DNA of 64,000 nucleotides from Terebella lapidaria (GCA_949152475.1 OX424567.1:16703402-16767401); one strand, 5' to 3'. Counted from the first letter of the stretch, positions 12,154 to 25,900 are shown. Notes: generated by a model not told the origin, from the sequence alone. Numbers and translations are program-made.

Positions 12154-13126
12154 ATTGCATTGGATGGCGTAACTTGTCTAAAAGATATCAATCTTTAACC
12201 CGCTGGTTTTTTTGTGAGTTTTAATTATCATCATGTTTTTCGAATTTCAAAGTAGAGGTGGAAACACGCATTAAGTATAGTCGTTTGCTGTGAACAGCTA
12301 TTGATAAAGCAACTGAGCATGCATTAGTATGATGCGATTAAAATGACTGGTTATGTTGATTAATACACCTTGACTTCGTATAAAGTCCCAGACATTAACT
12401 CTTTCAGATTCACACTTTTCAGAAGTGAACATTAGAGACACGAATGGAACAAAAATATAAACGTTTAAAGCGATTCAATGCGTCTAGTTTGAGAAATGCC
12501 GCAGAACCAGTTTTTCCGAGCCTACTGTTTTTTTTTATATTCGAGAAGTTTGTGGTTGCACGTTGGCGTTTGGCGCAATGCTTTTTAGGTTACGTGTGTA
12601 ACCAAAATAGCTGCATCTGGGTGGTTTTCGTCACTAAACTGGTTTGAAATAATTTTTTTGCACGTTTGCACATGCCTAGAATAAATCATAAATAGGACTA
12701 CATGTCCGTAAAATATGCTTTATACAATATACATGGATCCTACGTTATTAACAAATAAAATCCTAATTTTATAACTTCACCCCACTCGTGAGGGCACACT
12801 TATTCTTGAAATAATATCCGACTGGACACCGTTGACCTGAAGTCAGCCATTATCGCCCAAGGGCATCCATTGTGTTAAACTACCAGGTCCGCCCAAGAAA
12901 TGATATATCAGAAGACACCCCGACTCACCTTCGGTTAGATCACCCACCTATGGCAACTATAGGGTGGAGTTCGTGGTTAGCTGCACGGGAGGACATGCTC
13001 CGACTAAAACAAAACTTAGGCACCCTACGGGTAATTCTCATTTTAGTTTGGGTTTTTTGCTAAAAGGCAAATTATATGTTTTCTGCGGGTTTATGGCAAT
13101 AATATTAAGTGACTGGCGAGAATGGT

Positions 13127-13155
13127 AAATAAATAAAGTAAATAAATAAATAAAT
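13127..13155. repeat. AAAT microsatellite
   Basis: About seven AAAT units with one interruption (AAAGT). Confidence 0.8.
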
Positions 13156-14319
13156 TTGCAACTTTTTAACGAAGCTCCGTGGCCTTGTCATTTCTTGAGC
13201 CACAAGACACATGCAGACGTAGAGATCAGAGCAGCTGGATAAACACATACACGGTTCTATCCCGGCATTGAGATCCCCCATATAGTGTCAACATGCAGAA
13301 TTTCTCAGGAAATAGTGGCTTGGTAGACCATCACGGATGGCAACACATCGATAAAACCCCTTTATATTCTATTTGTAGGTTTTTCAACGGTTTTAGAATA
13401 TTTCCATGTACATGCAAATTGTGGGTCAAAAACGAGTGGTCATTACCCCAACTTGGGACTTTTAGAAGGGTCACTCAGGGTCAACATAGCGAAATTAGCG
13501 AGAAGGCATTAAATAGAGTGCGGACATGCAACTATATAAATGTGATTTATATATATAAAGGTGCCTATTTAAAGCGTGTAGAGCCTTTCAACTTTGTAGA
13601 CACGTCTATGCACATGTCTCGAGCCATGATGGCGTAGAAGACGAATGACTGACTCCAAAACTTCTGCCCATCAGGCCATCGTAACTGGAGCGGCACAACG
13701 GCAAAAACAACTCTAGCAGAGGTCAAATGTTCATACGTAGTCTGGTTTTCACCAGAGTAGAGAGGCTTGTTATAAAACAACCGTAGTTACACGTTTTTAT
13801 TTCACTTTTAATACCGGTATTATAGCCTGGACAAATTGTTCACATGTGACATGCTTAATTTTAAAGATGCTACGCTCAGATTATGGATGACCTCGAATTT
13901 GCATGGACATTTAGAGCTTTAAGTTTCGTCTACTGTCCCACCAACTAAGAAACAATTACCGCTCAGTTACCGTACAAAATAAAACTGGTTGGACAGCTAG
14001 AAACTTTATAGCAAATAAATGGTCGGTCGCTGGGAAGGCGCACAGAGGCACGTACGACAAATACAAGTACCCACGAGTCGGCATGGTACCACGCGACTGG
14101 CTACTGGTGGTCGGGGGTCACCATGTTTGTGCAGGGTGGGATGTCCAACTCTAGGAATGTCAAACTCCTTCCTTAATTGAGTGAAAATCGTCACTTTTAT
14201 TTCCGTGAGTGTGGGAGGCTTGGTTCCAGTGCATGATGCACTAAAATAGAAAAACATGACTCCCCATGCCTTGGTAGGAAAGGTTCGTGTGTGCACATCA
14301 AAAACTAGTACGATCCAAA

Positions 14320-14337
14320 ATGATCCAATTGGATCAT
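14320..14337. repeat. Perfect 18-bp palindrome ATGATCCAATTGGATCAT
   Basis: The longest perfect member of the GATCCAATTGGATC family in this window. It is immediately preceded by a GATCCAAA half-site, as in the other clusters. Confidence 0.6.
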
Positions 14338-15270
14338 TTCTTGTGAGCGGGGCCTCTGTCGACAAGAGTAGGGGTCGGGGGGTAGCTGGGGTCCTCCAAA
14401 TGAGGCGACTAATATTGGTTTTGTAAAACTACACTTGCAATGTGGTTTCATACACTCATCCGTGGTTATTTGTTGGTTTTTGTGACCGATATTGGCCACA
14501 CTTGAGTTTATTTTAAAGCTGGGAATTCGACGACAAGCGTGGCATTGGCAAATATGTCGAAGTGTATATTTGAGTTGAAGCGATACAAACACTAGATGGA
14601 ACCTTGAGTGCGTTATGAATATTTTATTTATTTTGTCAGTGCAGGAAACTTCACGTTGGGTCAGGCCAACCTGTAGTTCTCATGCAGCTTCTAGACCATA
14701 GTGAATATACTGCTTGACAGGATTAAATCAGTTAAGCTTTAGTATCATTATTTATTTGATATAGGCCTACTTTTTGTACAGTGTATAATCTGATGCACTA
14801 TTTCTGATATGAATTTGGTACATATTTCAGTACACTATCGGTCATTCGGTGTAGACTATTTTTTTCCCCAGAAGTATACATCGAATATCCATTATATAGG
14901 CTTAGATATAATTCAAATAGATATGATGCCCTGTGTAAGTTTGCGATTTATAGATCATTGGTTTACACGTATTGGGCAGTTGACCTTGAAAACTAAACAT
15001 CTATGTAAACACTGTGAAGTGACCGTGGAGAAAAGTTGAAATATTCTGGCAATGGCCCTAGGTAGCCCACAGAAATATGTGATGAGATCTCATTTCTGTA
15101 AATCAAGCTTTTGACCTTGCAGTCATGCAGTTGTTCATTGTTAGCGCTTTCGTCGGTCCGAAGTGTCCAAGACGGCTCCTCGCGAAGTAGTATTATATTT
15201 TTGTTGGAGACTAAAACCCGCATGCTACGTTGACCGCTGACGGGGCCTTAGATGGGACATATCTCCAAGT

Positions 15271-15312
15271 TGTGGGGGGTGGGCGAGGGGTGTTGGGGAG
15301 GGGGGGGGGGGG
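15271..15312 (+). repeat. G-rich tract with a run of at least 12 G
   Basis: Several G runs (GGGGGG, GGGG, GGGG) lead into an unbroken G run, enough to form a G-quadruplex on the coding strand of the first intron. Confidence 0.6.
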
Positions 15313-16518
15313 TATATGAAATATGCAATTCGGATATACCAACTAATTTGTGCATTATCATACTTATAATGTTGCATAACATACGACATTATAAAACCCG
15401 TATTTATTGTATTCCAGTAGTAGGTGAAAATCCCGATATGAATTGAATTATAAGCACGATATTGATACAAATACCAGACTACAGTCACGTTGATATTTTA
15501 ATATTCGATTTCTCTCATATGACGCATGAAACTCATGTGTAAAACGCACGCAGTCAATGGAACACGGCAGTGTGTGGTTAGTTTGAGTGCAGAAAAACAC
15601 ATCTGGTTTGACCTTGAATTGGAACGAAACAACCCTCGAGTTGAATAAGCATCTATAAGACATTCCGATATCCTCTTCTAGGGGACATACATGTATGCAC
15701 CCCCCTTCCTATTTGGTTTTAACTCGATATACGGACGCATCCCACTTTTTCAACCTTCTCAAACCATTCCTCAATGACAGATGTAGCGTAGAGCTGTTTG
15801 CTCGGTTTTTGTGAAGGATTCGAAACCTGTTTTTGGTCAATAAACAAGAATTTCGGAAGAGTAATTGAAAAGGACGGGAAAGACATAAAAAAGAACTGAT
15901 ATTTGCCTCGCTTCGAGCTAGGTTATTTACATTTTAGGTGCACATTTTTGTGTTCCATTCCGTGAAGGTCACTTACGTTGTATTAACAATGGGAAATCGG
16001 CGATATTCGACTTCTCATACTCGTGTGAATTTTCATCATTTTGAGTGATATTTCATAATGCGTACGGGCGTTATCAATATTATAACGTGTTAGATTTATT
16101 ATAGCATCCAATTCTCATTTCCAACAGTAACAGTGTTACAATAATACAACCAAAAGTGAACGGTGAAAATGCAAAATATTGGCCTTATGTCTAATGATTA
16201 GAAATTATGTCGCCTACTACTCTATAATAATGATTTTGAATTTATATTGATAAACCACCCATAATTTCCATTACTTCTGTTGACTTCGGCATATTGTATT
16301 CATGCTTCGTATGAAGCATCAACACACATGATTGAAGCCTGCATGTGATATTTTATGTTTAATCAAAATTAAGTAACATGCCCTTTCCTCTCACAAAGAA
16401 CCCCAAAAAATAACAACTACAAGAAAGAAATATTGTCCACAATGATTTTCGCATATATATGGTTTCTGTACAATTATTGTCTTGTTTGTTTCAGGTTTTC
16501 GGCCTTTGATTATCATCA

Positions 16519-16585
16519 GGCCTTGTCTGGTAAAGCTGCCTAGTGTGACGTCATAACGCTAACAGGCAGTTGTACAGACAAGGCC
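16519..16585. promoter_or_regulatory. Intronic hairpin with a CRE (TGACGTCA) in its loop
   Basis: An 11-base perfect stem (GGCCTTGTCTG at 16519-16529 with CAGACAAGGCC at 16575-16585), with an inner CTGCCT/AGGCAG stem, carries the palindromic cAMP-response element TGACGTCA at 16546-16553 near its tip. It lies about 300 bases ahead of the start-codon exon. It may be a transposon relic, an enhancer or an internal promoter element; nothing decides between these. Confidence 0.4.
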
Positions 16586-16724
16586 CTTGCGCAGTATCAC
16601 CCACAGGCTGGGTTGTCATAGCAACAAGTCCACGGCTAGTACAGGGGGCACAGGGCACCCCGAGACATCTTTCTTCCAGACTGATGACCTGACATGTCTA
16701 ATACACATAGGCAATTAAAGGTGA

Positions 16725-16725
<1 letters not shown>

Positions 16726-16776
<51 letters not shown>
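16726..16776. repeat. CAAT tetranucleotide microsatellite
   Basis: About twelve CAAT units about 65 bases before the acceptor of the start-codon exon. The short open frame across it (repeated INQS) is a repeat artefact. Confidence 0.9.
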
Positions 16777-16840
16777 CAACCTTCTATATGTTCTAAGCTT
16801 GTTCCACAATCGTAAGATACAAACGTTGTTCGTTTCACAG

Positions 16841-16983
16841 ACACGAGAGAATGGGGCCGCCTGCAGGTCCCGGTCATAAGCCGCCTGGACACAGAAAAAG
16901 ACTTGGACTACCAAAAAAATCGAGTATATTCGTACTCGTCATAACGCTCCTTACGACTTTCACAGATTTCGGACATGCTCAAG
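16841..16983 (+). CDS. Exon 1: start codon and signal peptide (ATG 16851)
   Basis: After acceptor TTTCACAG the exon carries ten untranslated bases, then ATG. The 44 codons encode a Pro/Gly and basic n-region ([17 protein letters not shown]...), a hydrophobic core [12 protein letters not shown] and a plausible cleavage site after GHA, before Gln. The last base is the G of the first helical glycine, and the donor is GTGAAT. No longer in-frame start exists because the acceptor lies just upstream. The long basic n-region could instead make this a signal anchor, but the Ala-Gln site favours cleavage. The collagen helix starts one residue later, so there is no propeptide. Confidence 0.85.
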
Positions 16984-19900
16984 GTGAATTTAAATGTCCA
17001 AAGGTTTTGCAGATATGATTTGGCTGCGTCATGACCAGAAATGGTCATGAAACGGACGATATCATAACGCTGTCATAACGATACTGTCATAACGATATTG
17101 AAGTCCCTTGAATGTTGTTCAGTTTCCAACAGTACTACTAATTGATTATAAACCCTACATTAGTGATTTAATACTAGAGAACTCACACAACTACATGATG
17201 TTCACTCACCATGTTGCTGTTTTTTGTACGTTCAACTGAATATATAGGACCAGCTGGAGAAATGGGACCACCTGGTCCACCTGGAGCGACAGGACCGACT
17301 GGGGCAGATGGACAACCGGGGCGCGAGGGTCCCATTGGACCCCCCGGCGTCTTGGGACCTATCGGTGATGGGGGTCCTACTGGAGCCACTGGCGCAACAG
17401 GTGAGAGAGTCAACATTGTAACACTGTAACAATAATTCAGTGTTCAGTGAGTGATAAACTAAAAGTAATTCCTGCTAAAGGATGATAGATATAACATAAA
17501 CCATTCCTAACAAAATACATTACAATACCAAATAATTTCAGGACGTTCTGGGCCATCTGGACCTCCCGGACCGCCGGGTGATGAGATAACTCAGGGCGAG
17601 CCAGGAAACCCCGGTCGCCCTGGTCCACCAGGCCCACCTGGTCGCACGGGTCCCCCAGGCAGCCAGCCCGGCCCTCCAGGCTCCATCGGCCCGAGAGGAA
17701 CCACGGGCGACAGAGGCGACCCTGGTCCGCCTGGAGAGTCAGGCCCACGGGGACCCACTGGCCAACCCGGACAATCAGGCTCACCCGGACCCACTGGAGA
17801 ACGAGGACCACGTGGATCTGATGGACAACCTGGTACCGACGGAGTCAGTGGACCCCGAGGCCCCACAGGTCCAACCGGACCTACAGGACCCACCGGACCT
17901 ACAGGTCCTTACTTTTGTTCATTAAAACTGAACGAACTTTCTCATTGCCCTCAAATAGCCTTCAAACCATTTCATTTAACATTTATTAAGCGCTCCTTTA
18001 TAGAACGTAGTGCTAAGCAAGGGCGCTGTACACTTTACCCCAGTCTAGAATTTAATACTACACAGCTGCCACAGTCCGGCGCTACACTATAACATCCTAT
18101 TGAATGACCGGTACCATTCAATCCTGGGTAGAGATAGACAATTAATGGTACACACCTTGCCTAAGGATGTTAGCGAAATAACTCGGTGGTCCAGCCTGAG
18201 TCTCGAACCCTAGACCTTTGCGTTACGAGACCAGCGCCTTATCCACTGTGCTACCCACTCCACGGGTAATTCCTGTCTGTTAACTGTAGTTTCGACATTA
18301 TATCATCGTTTCCAGGCGATAGAGGCTCGCGTGGCCCCGATGGACCTTCTGGAACTACGGGTCCTCGAGGCGAAACTGGCGAGACTGGACCATCAGGCGA
18401 CAGGGGTTCTCGAGGTCCCACCGGCCCAAGTGGCCCAACTGGCCCCAGCGGCCCCTCGGGCGATCGGGGACGACCGGGACCCACAGGACCTCCAGGCTCC
18501 CAACCAGGCGAACCAGGACCCCCAGGCGAGGCTGGACCTTCGGGCCCAACAGGTCCTCCCGGCCAGTCAGGCGGTCCTGGGGAGAGGGGACCCAGGGGGC
18601 CGTCTGGACCTGCCGGACCGAGTGGACCATCTGGGCCGACTGGACCAAGCGGTTAGTAAAAAATACAAGTGCTTCTTCGGCGATATCTTTGCTGAACATA
18701 GCCAGCTTCAATAATGTAAATACAGCTGAATTGACACAGTGATCAAATTCGTTGAGATGGACTCCCAGCTCAGAGATTATGAGAAATATTGGATTTAATA
18801 GTCTGTGTAATTATAAACCTGATGTAGGTTCGTAGTTTCACGAATATATGTTAACGCTTTCTCGACCAAAGCACAGATGGTGTTCGAGTCGCTCGTCTCA
18901 TCTTAGCGTTCCTTGCATGTACTTCCAGGTCCAGGTGGACAGACAGGACCACGTGGAGACCCAGGTCCTTCAGGGCCTACAGGACCTACGGGTCCGACCG
19001 GACCCAGTGGACTCCCTGGAGCACCAGGCCCCAGTCCTGATGGACCCCCGGGACCTCCTGGACGCCCAGGACCGACCGGACCCGCAGGGTCTCCTGGTAA
19101 CAGGGGCCAGGCTGGGTCTCCTGGCCCTAGGGGTGTAGGCGGCGAGCGTGGCCCTGTAGGACCGAGTGGACCTACAGGACCTGCTGGACCTTCGGGATCT
19201 CCCGGACAGACCGGAGAACGAGGAGGCAGAGGAGGTGTAGGAGCCACGGGAGCTACTGGACCTGCCGGTGGGTGGATATTATTGCAAAGACAGATAGATC
19301 GTGCTTCATTTTGAAAACAGTTTAACTTTCAAAGAGTATGGGAGCCCATGGGTGATATGTGTGGGGAAAATGGTGTTTTTTATTATTAAAACTTATCACG
19401 TTCGCACGTAGAAAGATTTTAGGCTTCCAAGTTCACATGTAGAAAGTCCAAAGCTACCACGTTCACACTTGGGAACATTATATGCTTTCACGTTTGCACG
19501 TGGAAACCTTAAAACCTATCACGTACGAACGTAAAAAGATGTAGGTTTCCACGTTCACACGTAGAAAGTTTCAAAGCTGCCACGTTCACATGTGGAAGCA
19601 TTTATACCCTTTCACGTTCGCACGTAGAAAGATTTAGGCTTCCATGTTCACACGTCACGTGGAAGCATTTGAGGCTACCACACCCGAATCTTTGCACATG
19701 CGAACGTGGTAGCTCCTGAAATTTCCACGTGCGTACGTGGAAGCGTTAAATGCTTCCAAATGTGAACGTGGTAGTCTCGGACTTTCTAAGTGCGAACATG
19801 GCAGCTTTGAATGCTTCCACGTGTGAATGTAATAGTAATTGACACTTGCACGAGTGAACGCAGTAGCCCTAACTGTTCCCACGTGCGAACGTGATAGTGT

Positions 19901-22900
19901 GTTGAATGTTCCACGTTCGAACGTGATAGCCTATTGCTAGAAAAAAACACAACATAGATTTTTTTTCGCGCATGTCACCTATGGGCTTCCGTAAAAGAGT
20001 AACCACTGGAGTAAACGTAAAAATGTTGTGAAAATGAATACTGTTAGTCGAAAATTGACTGAGCCTATTATATTTCGAAATAGATAACTACTGTAACTTT
20101 CATCTCCGCCAATATAGTATTTTAAAGCTTTAATTCATAATTGTCAGGTACCCTGTATACTAACACAATACTCTTATGGAAAATTTATTATTTATACTCA
20201 TATGTACTCCCTAGGACCCACTGGTGGACCTGGAACGACGGGAGAAGTCGGTCCTCCAGGTGATTCAGGACCTCGAGGTCCATCTGGTCCAAGTGGTCAA
20301 CCAGGCTCCCCTGGAGGCCGGGGCCCAACCGGACCGATAGGACCAGCTGGACCCTCAGGCGAGTCCGGAACTCGCGGTGAGCCTGGACCCCCGGGAGGCT
20401 TTGGTAGCACGGGAGCTACCGGTCAGCAAGGCGCTACTGGACAAGCAGGCCCTTCGGGACCGACCGGACCCACAGGCCCCACAGGACCTCTTGGCCCGGT
20501 CGGCGAGAGAGGCGAGCGGGGACCGAGAGGCGGTCCTGGGGGCCTAGGAGGCACTGGACCTGCCGGACCTAGAGGACCTCGAGGACCCGCCGGACCTTCT
20601 GGACCTCTCGGTATGCAATAATTCATGGTTACGTTAACTGACAAGCCAGGCATGTATTTAATGACAGTAATCAAACAGACATTTGACGTTTCTGAGGACA
20701 TTCTTTAAGCAATATATTATTCATGTCATGAAGCTTCATCGCTATATTGCTTATACTCGCAGGACCTATCGGACCACGAGGCAGCACAGGACAATCTGGA
20801 CCCCCTGGTGGACCTGGGCTAACGGGACCAGACGGACCAACTGGCCCAGCAGGCCCATCCGGCCAGCCTGGCCCTCAAGGACCTACTGGACCCCGAGGAA
20901 GCCAGTCTGGTCCCCCAGGACCAACCGGTCCTCCCGGAGAATCAGGACCTAGAGGGCCTGCCGGACCATCAGGTCCCAGTGGACCACCAGGTCAGTAGCG
21001 TGACCGTGAAAATCACACATGATGCATCATGCATGATTGTACTGAATTGTAGTATGGTGAGCAATGAGCACTTTGCTTTTTCGGTTCTCTTTTATGTTCA
21101 CATAAGAGGAACCAAGACATTCAAATTGTGTTGGAGATTTTCCACGATCATCATTCACACCACGGCACCTAATACCAATCAATAACTTCGTAATACATGT
21201 AGACGAACTGTAACAGTAATGTTATGTATACAATACAGGTGAAACTGGACCGAGAGGCCCAGCCGGACCTAGTGGTCCCTCGGGTGGACCTGGTACTCCG
21301 GGAGAACCAGGGTTACGTGGGCCTGATGGGCCCACTGGACCCGCCGGACCGAGTGGCGAAGGTGGATCTCAGGGCCCTAGAGGTCCTACCGGTCCATCAG
21401 GACCAGACGGCCCAGCCGGCCCCTCGGGACAGTCGGGACAGGACGGAGACACTGGACCTCCAGGACCAAGAGGCAACCGCGGACCAGCCGGGCCTAGTGG
21501 TCCAACTGGACCGACAGGTGGCAGAGGCGGCCCAGGTCAAGCTGGACCTAGGGGACCAGCGGGACCATCCGGACCAACCGGCCCAAGCGGACCGACTGGA
21601 TCACCAGGAAGACCGGGAGAGAGAGGAGAGAGAGGTCCCACTGGTCCACCTGGATCCGAACCAGGACCACCGGGCCCAACAGGTGAAATACGGAATTGTC
21701 CCAGATATACCCTGAAGCTGTGAAATATTTTTGAATAGGTATCAGATTCAAACATTACATTGCAATCGCTATGTGCATACTTGTGATATCCTAATTTTCT
21801 AAACATTTTTTGCAATCGTTTTGCCTGCAGGACCTACTGGACCGACCGGACCCAGTGGTGAGCGAGGTCCTTCTGGAACTCCGGGACCGGCAGGTCCTAC
21901 AGGCGGCCCGGGTCCACGAGGTCCTTCTGGACCGTCTGGACCCGCAGGAACCTCCGGACCACCGGGTACTCAAGGCGAACTAGGACAAACAGGGCCTGCT
22001 GGACCGGCTGGAGAACCAGGCGAGCCAGGACCTACAGGACCTTCCGGTCCCACTGGACCATTGGGACCCTCGGGCGAGCGAGGACCTCGAGGTCCCAGTG
22101 GAGGCCCTGGAGTTACCGGGCCAATTGGACCAGTAGGACCTGCTGGACCTAGCGGCCCGGCCGGAGAACCAGGCGAGAGAGGAACACCCGGAGGACAAGG
22201 CGAGTTCTACAAAGAAAAAGAGAATGTTTTTTTTTGTTGAAAATTTCTCCAGCTCGAGAAATAAATAAATACTCATAATTACACCACACACTAGTCTCAC
22301 TAAGAAATTAAGCGTTAAGCCTTAGCATTTTCGTGTTGCAGGACAAACTGGACCACTCGGCCCAGTCGGCCCTGCCGGCCCATCAGGCTCGCCAGGCCCT
22401 ACAGGGGAAACTGGAGGACCCGGCCCACGGGGTCCAGCCGGACCCCAGGGCGAACGGGGCCCTGATGGACCCGCTGGTGGACCTGGACCTACTGGACCAC
22501 TGGGACCTGCAGGACCTGCCGGACCCGCTGGTGAACAGGGCGAGCGAGGTTCACAAGGAACAGCAGGTCCGTGTTCTTGACAGACATCGATATCACATCT
22601 ATTAGGATTTCTAGTGGGATTGCAAGGAGTACAAAACGTGCCTTGAGTAATTTGTGATGATATATGGTTGCCGAGCTAGAGTATATTTTCCCATTACCCA
22701 TCTCGTTTCCACCAGGACAACCTGGACAGCCCGGAGCACCTGGACCCGATGGACCCCAAGGCGAGAGAGGGCAGCAAGGTTCACCAGGACCAACCGGGTC
22801 TAGAGGCCCTGACGGCGAACAAGGCAGACAAGGACCCAGAGGTAAGTGAGTGGTGGAGTGAGGAATAGACAGTGATCTAGAAATAAGGGTGTAGGGTGTG

Positions 22901-25900
22901 AGGAATATAATGTAACCACCCAAGTTTAGGGTATTCGGAATAATCGATACCCACTCTCCATTTACCAGGGCCTGCTGGCGAGACAGGAGAGCCAGGAGGA
23001 CGAGGTGGCGATGGACCCCCAGGGCGTGCAGGCGAGCAAGGTGCCCCTGGACCTATTGGAGCCCCTGGTACGACTGGCGAGTCTGGAGACAGAGGCGGAC
23101 CAGGACAACCTGGACCTAGCGGACCTGCCGGACCTGCCGGGACACCCGGAACACCAGGCGAGACAGGACCACTTGGACCCGTCGGACCACAGGGTAATTT
23201 TAAAATCTTCTGCTATAAATTTGTTCCTAGCAGTCATATCCTGCAGCTAGTCGCCGAACGTCAGTTTACTTAATTCCAGTGTGTTGTGGTCACGTCAGGT
23301 TTATTTTGATTTCCTAATGCCTTTAAGATTCGGACAAAATCATAACACGTGGCTTTAAATAGTGAGAAGTTACAATTACCAAGTGAGTACATGTTTATCT
23401 ATCCAATCTATCCAATTCCTTGTCCGAGGATGTTATTTAAGAATATGCTAAAATCAGGGATGGATACAAACTTCGCTCAATTTGGAGCATGAAAAATATG
23501 CATTTTGGAGGGAAATTTAGCGTATGGGTACAAAGGTTGTTCAGTTTGAAGTCTTTATACAATACATTGTCGTATTTGTCTGATATATTTGTGTTGTCAA
23601 TTTATTCATGACATAGTAACGTTCTGAGGCTTGTGTTAACGTTCTATTTATAATTGGTATCATAGATTCTTCCCTTCGCCATCTGAGAAAGAAAATAGGG
23701 TTGAAGTTCCCATGCATTTGGGTTCTTTGTTCTGTACATGTGTTTTGTACGAACGAGACTGATCAGCGCATATAATCAAGACTGGCTATTATTGGATCCA
23801 CAGAACGTTAGCCACGGTAGCAGAGCACCATAATAATAAAAATAAAACAACAATCATATGTGTAGTAAACCCACCAGGCCCTTTTGTCATCATCATGTAC
23901 TGCCCAATCAGTGCAGTCAAAGTTACATATGAAATTTCACAGTATTCCGTTATATCTAAAAGTAAGTACACAAATGTATTGAATGGTGAACGATGTTTGA
24001 AAAAAGTAGGCAAAGTGTCAACATTACATGACAGTTTTCATTTTGGGCTACCAGATGAAGACTCGGTGCAATACATACGATTTTAGGTATTCGGGACATG
24101 GGATCCACGTATAGTCGATGCACAAACTGAACAATACAATAAAGAAAATATATTCTTTGCTCCTATACTCCTCCTATCGGCGAAATATCACGTCAACCCT
24201 AACATGACCTGACCCCAACACAGTAGGTGTGGGTTAGATAACGTTTGGCGGCTAGCTGCAAGGTGGTTATGTTATGCAGTAAATAATTAACCAAATCAAC
24301 TATTATCAAGAAATGACGAAGAATACTTAAATATATATTACCATCTTATCAAATAATGGTAGTTAAGAACAAAACTCAAGTTGGAAGATGCAAAATGCGT
24401 TCGATGAATAATGTACACACTATTCCAGGACCACGGGGCCCAACTGGCGAGCCAGGCGAGTCTGGAGACCGTGGGACCGTGGGACCTCCTGGTCCATTAG
24501 GTCCTAGCGGCCCGGCCGGCGAGCGTGGTCCAGCTGGACCCACAGGCGAAACTGGCAGTGACGGCGAGCAGGGCCGCCCAGGACCCACCGGACAACAGGG
24601 AGAGCGCGGACCGACTGGGCCCTCGGGAGGCCCTGGCGAGTCTGGGCGACCCGGACCTGTAGGACCAGCTGGACCATTAGGGGAACCGGGCGAGAGAGGC
24701 GGACGAGGACCTGTCGGACCAAGCGGACCTCAGGGAGAGACTGGTGCGTTAGAGCTACTAAACAATGATTGCATTAAACCTACCCCACTACCAAATGTCA
24801 AATAATTTTGAATGCATTGGATATGTTATTGTAGATCTTTTTAGAATTGCTTCACACCATTCGCTACTTTACACACACATGCTTAACAAATTATCCGTTA
24901 TTGGCGACCAAAAGGACGACCTGGCCCTGGGGGTGAGCGTGGCTCACAGGGTGGCCCCGGGGAGTCTGGTGAACGAGGACCCCCAGGACCCGTCGGACCA
25001 GCCGGACCCACAGGCGAACAGGGCGAGAGAGGACCAATCGGACCACAGGGTGAACGTGGCGAGCAAGGTGAGGTTTAATATGCTGGTTATAAAGTGGGTC
25101 CTGTGCGTCGGACCCATCTTCACAAACGGCAATTTCCCAAACTCACTCTTCAACGATGTAAATTCAATACATAAATTGTCATATTCCTGTATACATGTAT
25201 TTGTTTTGAAGATGATATAGTTCATGATATAGGGAAAAAAGTAACTGCATGTGTGTATCCGTAGGGTTCGTCGTTTCCCTACAATACATCATTACAGTAC
25301 AATAAACTTGCATTCTGGTCGGTGCTCGGGCAAAATGGAGAATTATATTCATGACATTTGTTAAAGCTAGTTCCTACTCATATTAGATGAACAATTGATA
25401 CTTTAACTTATTATAAATTGATCTTTGGAATCAATAATTGTTTACTAATCTCTAAGCAATAGAGATTAGTTGAGATGAAATACCTTACATTAATGAATAT
25501 CCCTACAAGTAAAGCCACGTCTGGAATCGTTCGGCAACTGATTAATCCCTAAATTCCTACAGTTCACAACTCAGATATTGAGATGTAATATCCACACATC
25601 GTTGAATATCCCTACAATGATGCAAAATAGGAGTCTGAAGTTAACTACATGATCCACCCAAACATTCTACAGAGTACTACCAAATAACAACTCAGATATT
25701 GAGATGTAATTTCCCTACATCATTGAATATCCCTACAAATGAAACCGAAATGCTTCTAGAATCGTCCTGGCAACTGATTAATACCTACGTTCCGTAAAGT
25801 CCCTATATTCACAACTCAGATATTGAGATGTAATATCCCTACATTATTGAATATCCCTACAAATACAGCCAAAATGGCTTCTGGAATTGTGAACGCAAGT

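Larger units (their letters stand above)
8276..16840 (+). other. Proposed first intron (about 8.6 kb)
   Basis: Bounded by the GTAAGT donor at 8276 and the TTTCACAG acceptor at 16833-16840. It holds palindromic GATC repeats, a MITE-like fold-back at 11034-11136, a 28-bp duplication at 12100-12153, simple repeats and a hairpin with a CRE near its 3' end. No convincing protein-coding exon was seen. If the first-exon call is wrong, this is intergenic DNA. Confidence 0.45.

Noticed and set aside
18186-18262. Possible tRNA-Thr gene on the minus strand
   Set aside because: A and B boxes are present, but the acceptor and anticodon stems do not pair and a SINE body follows.
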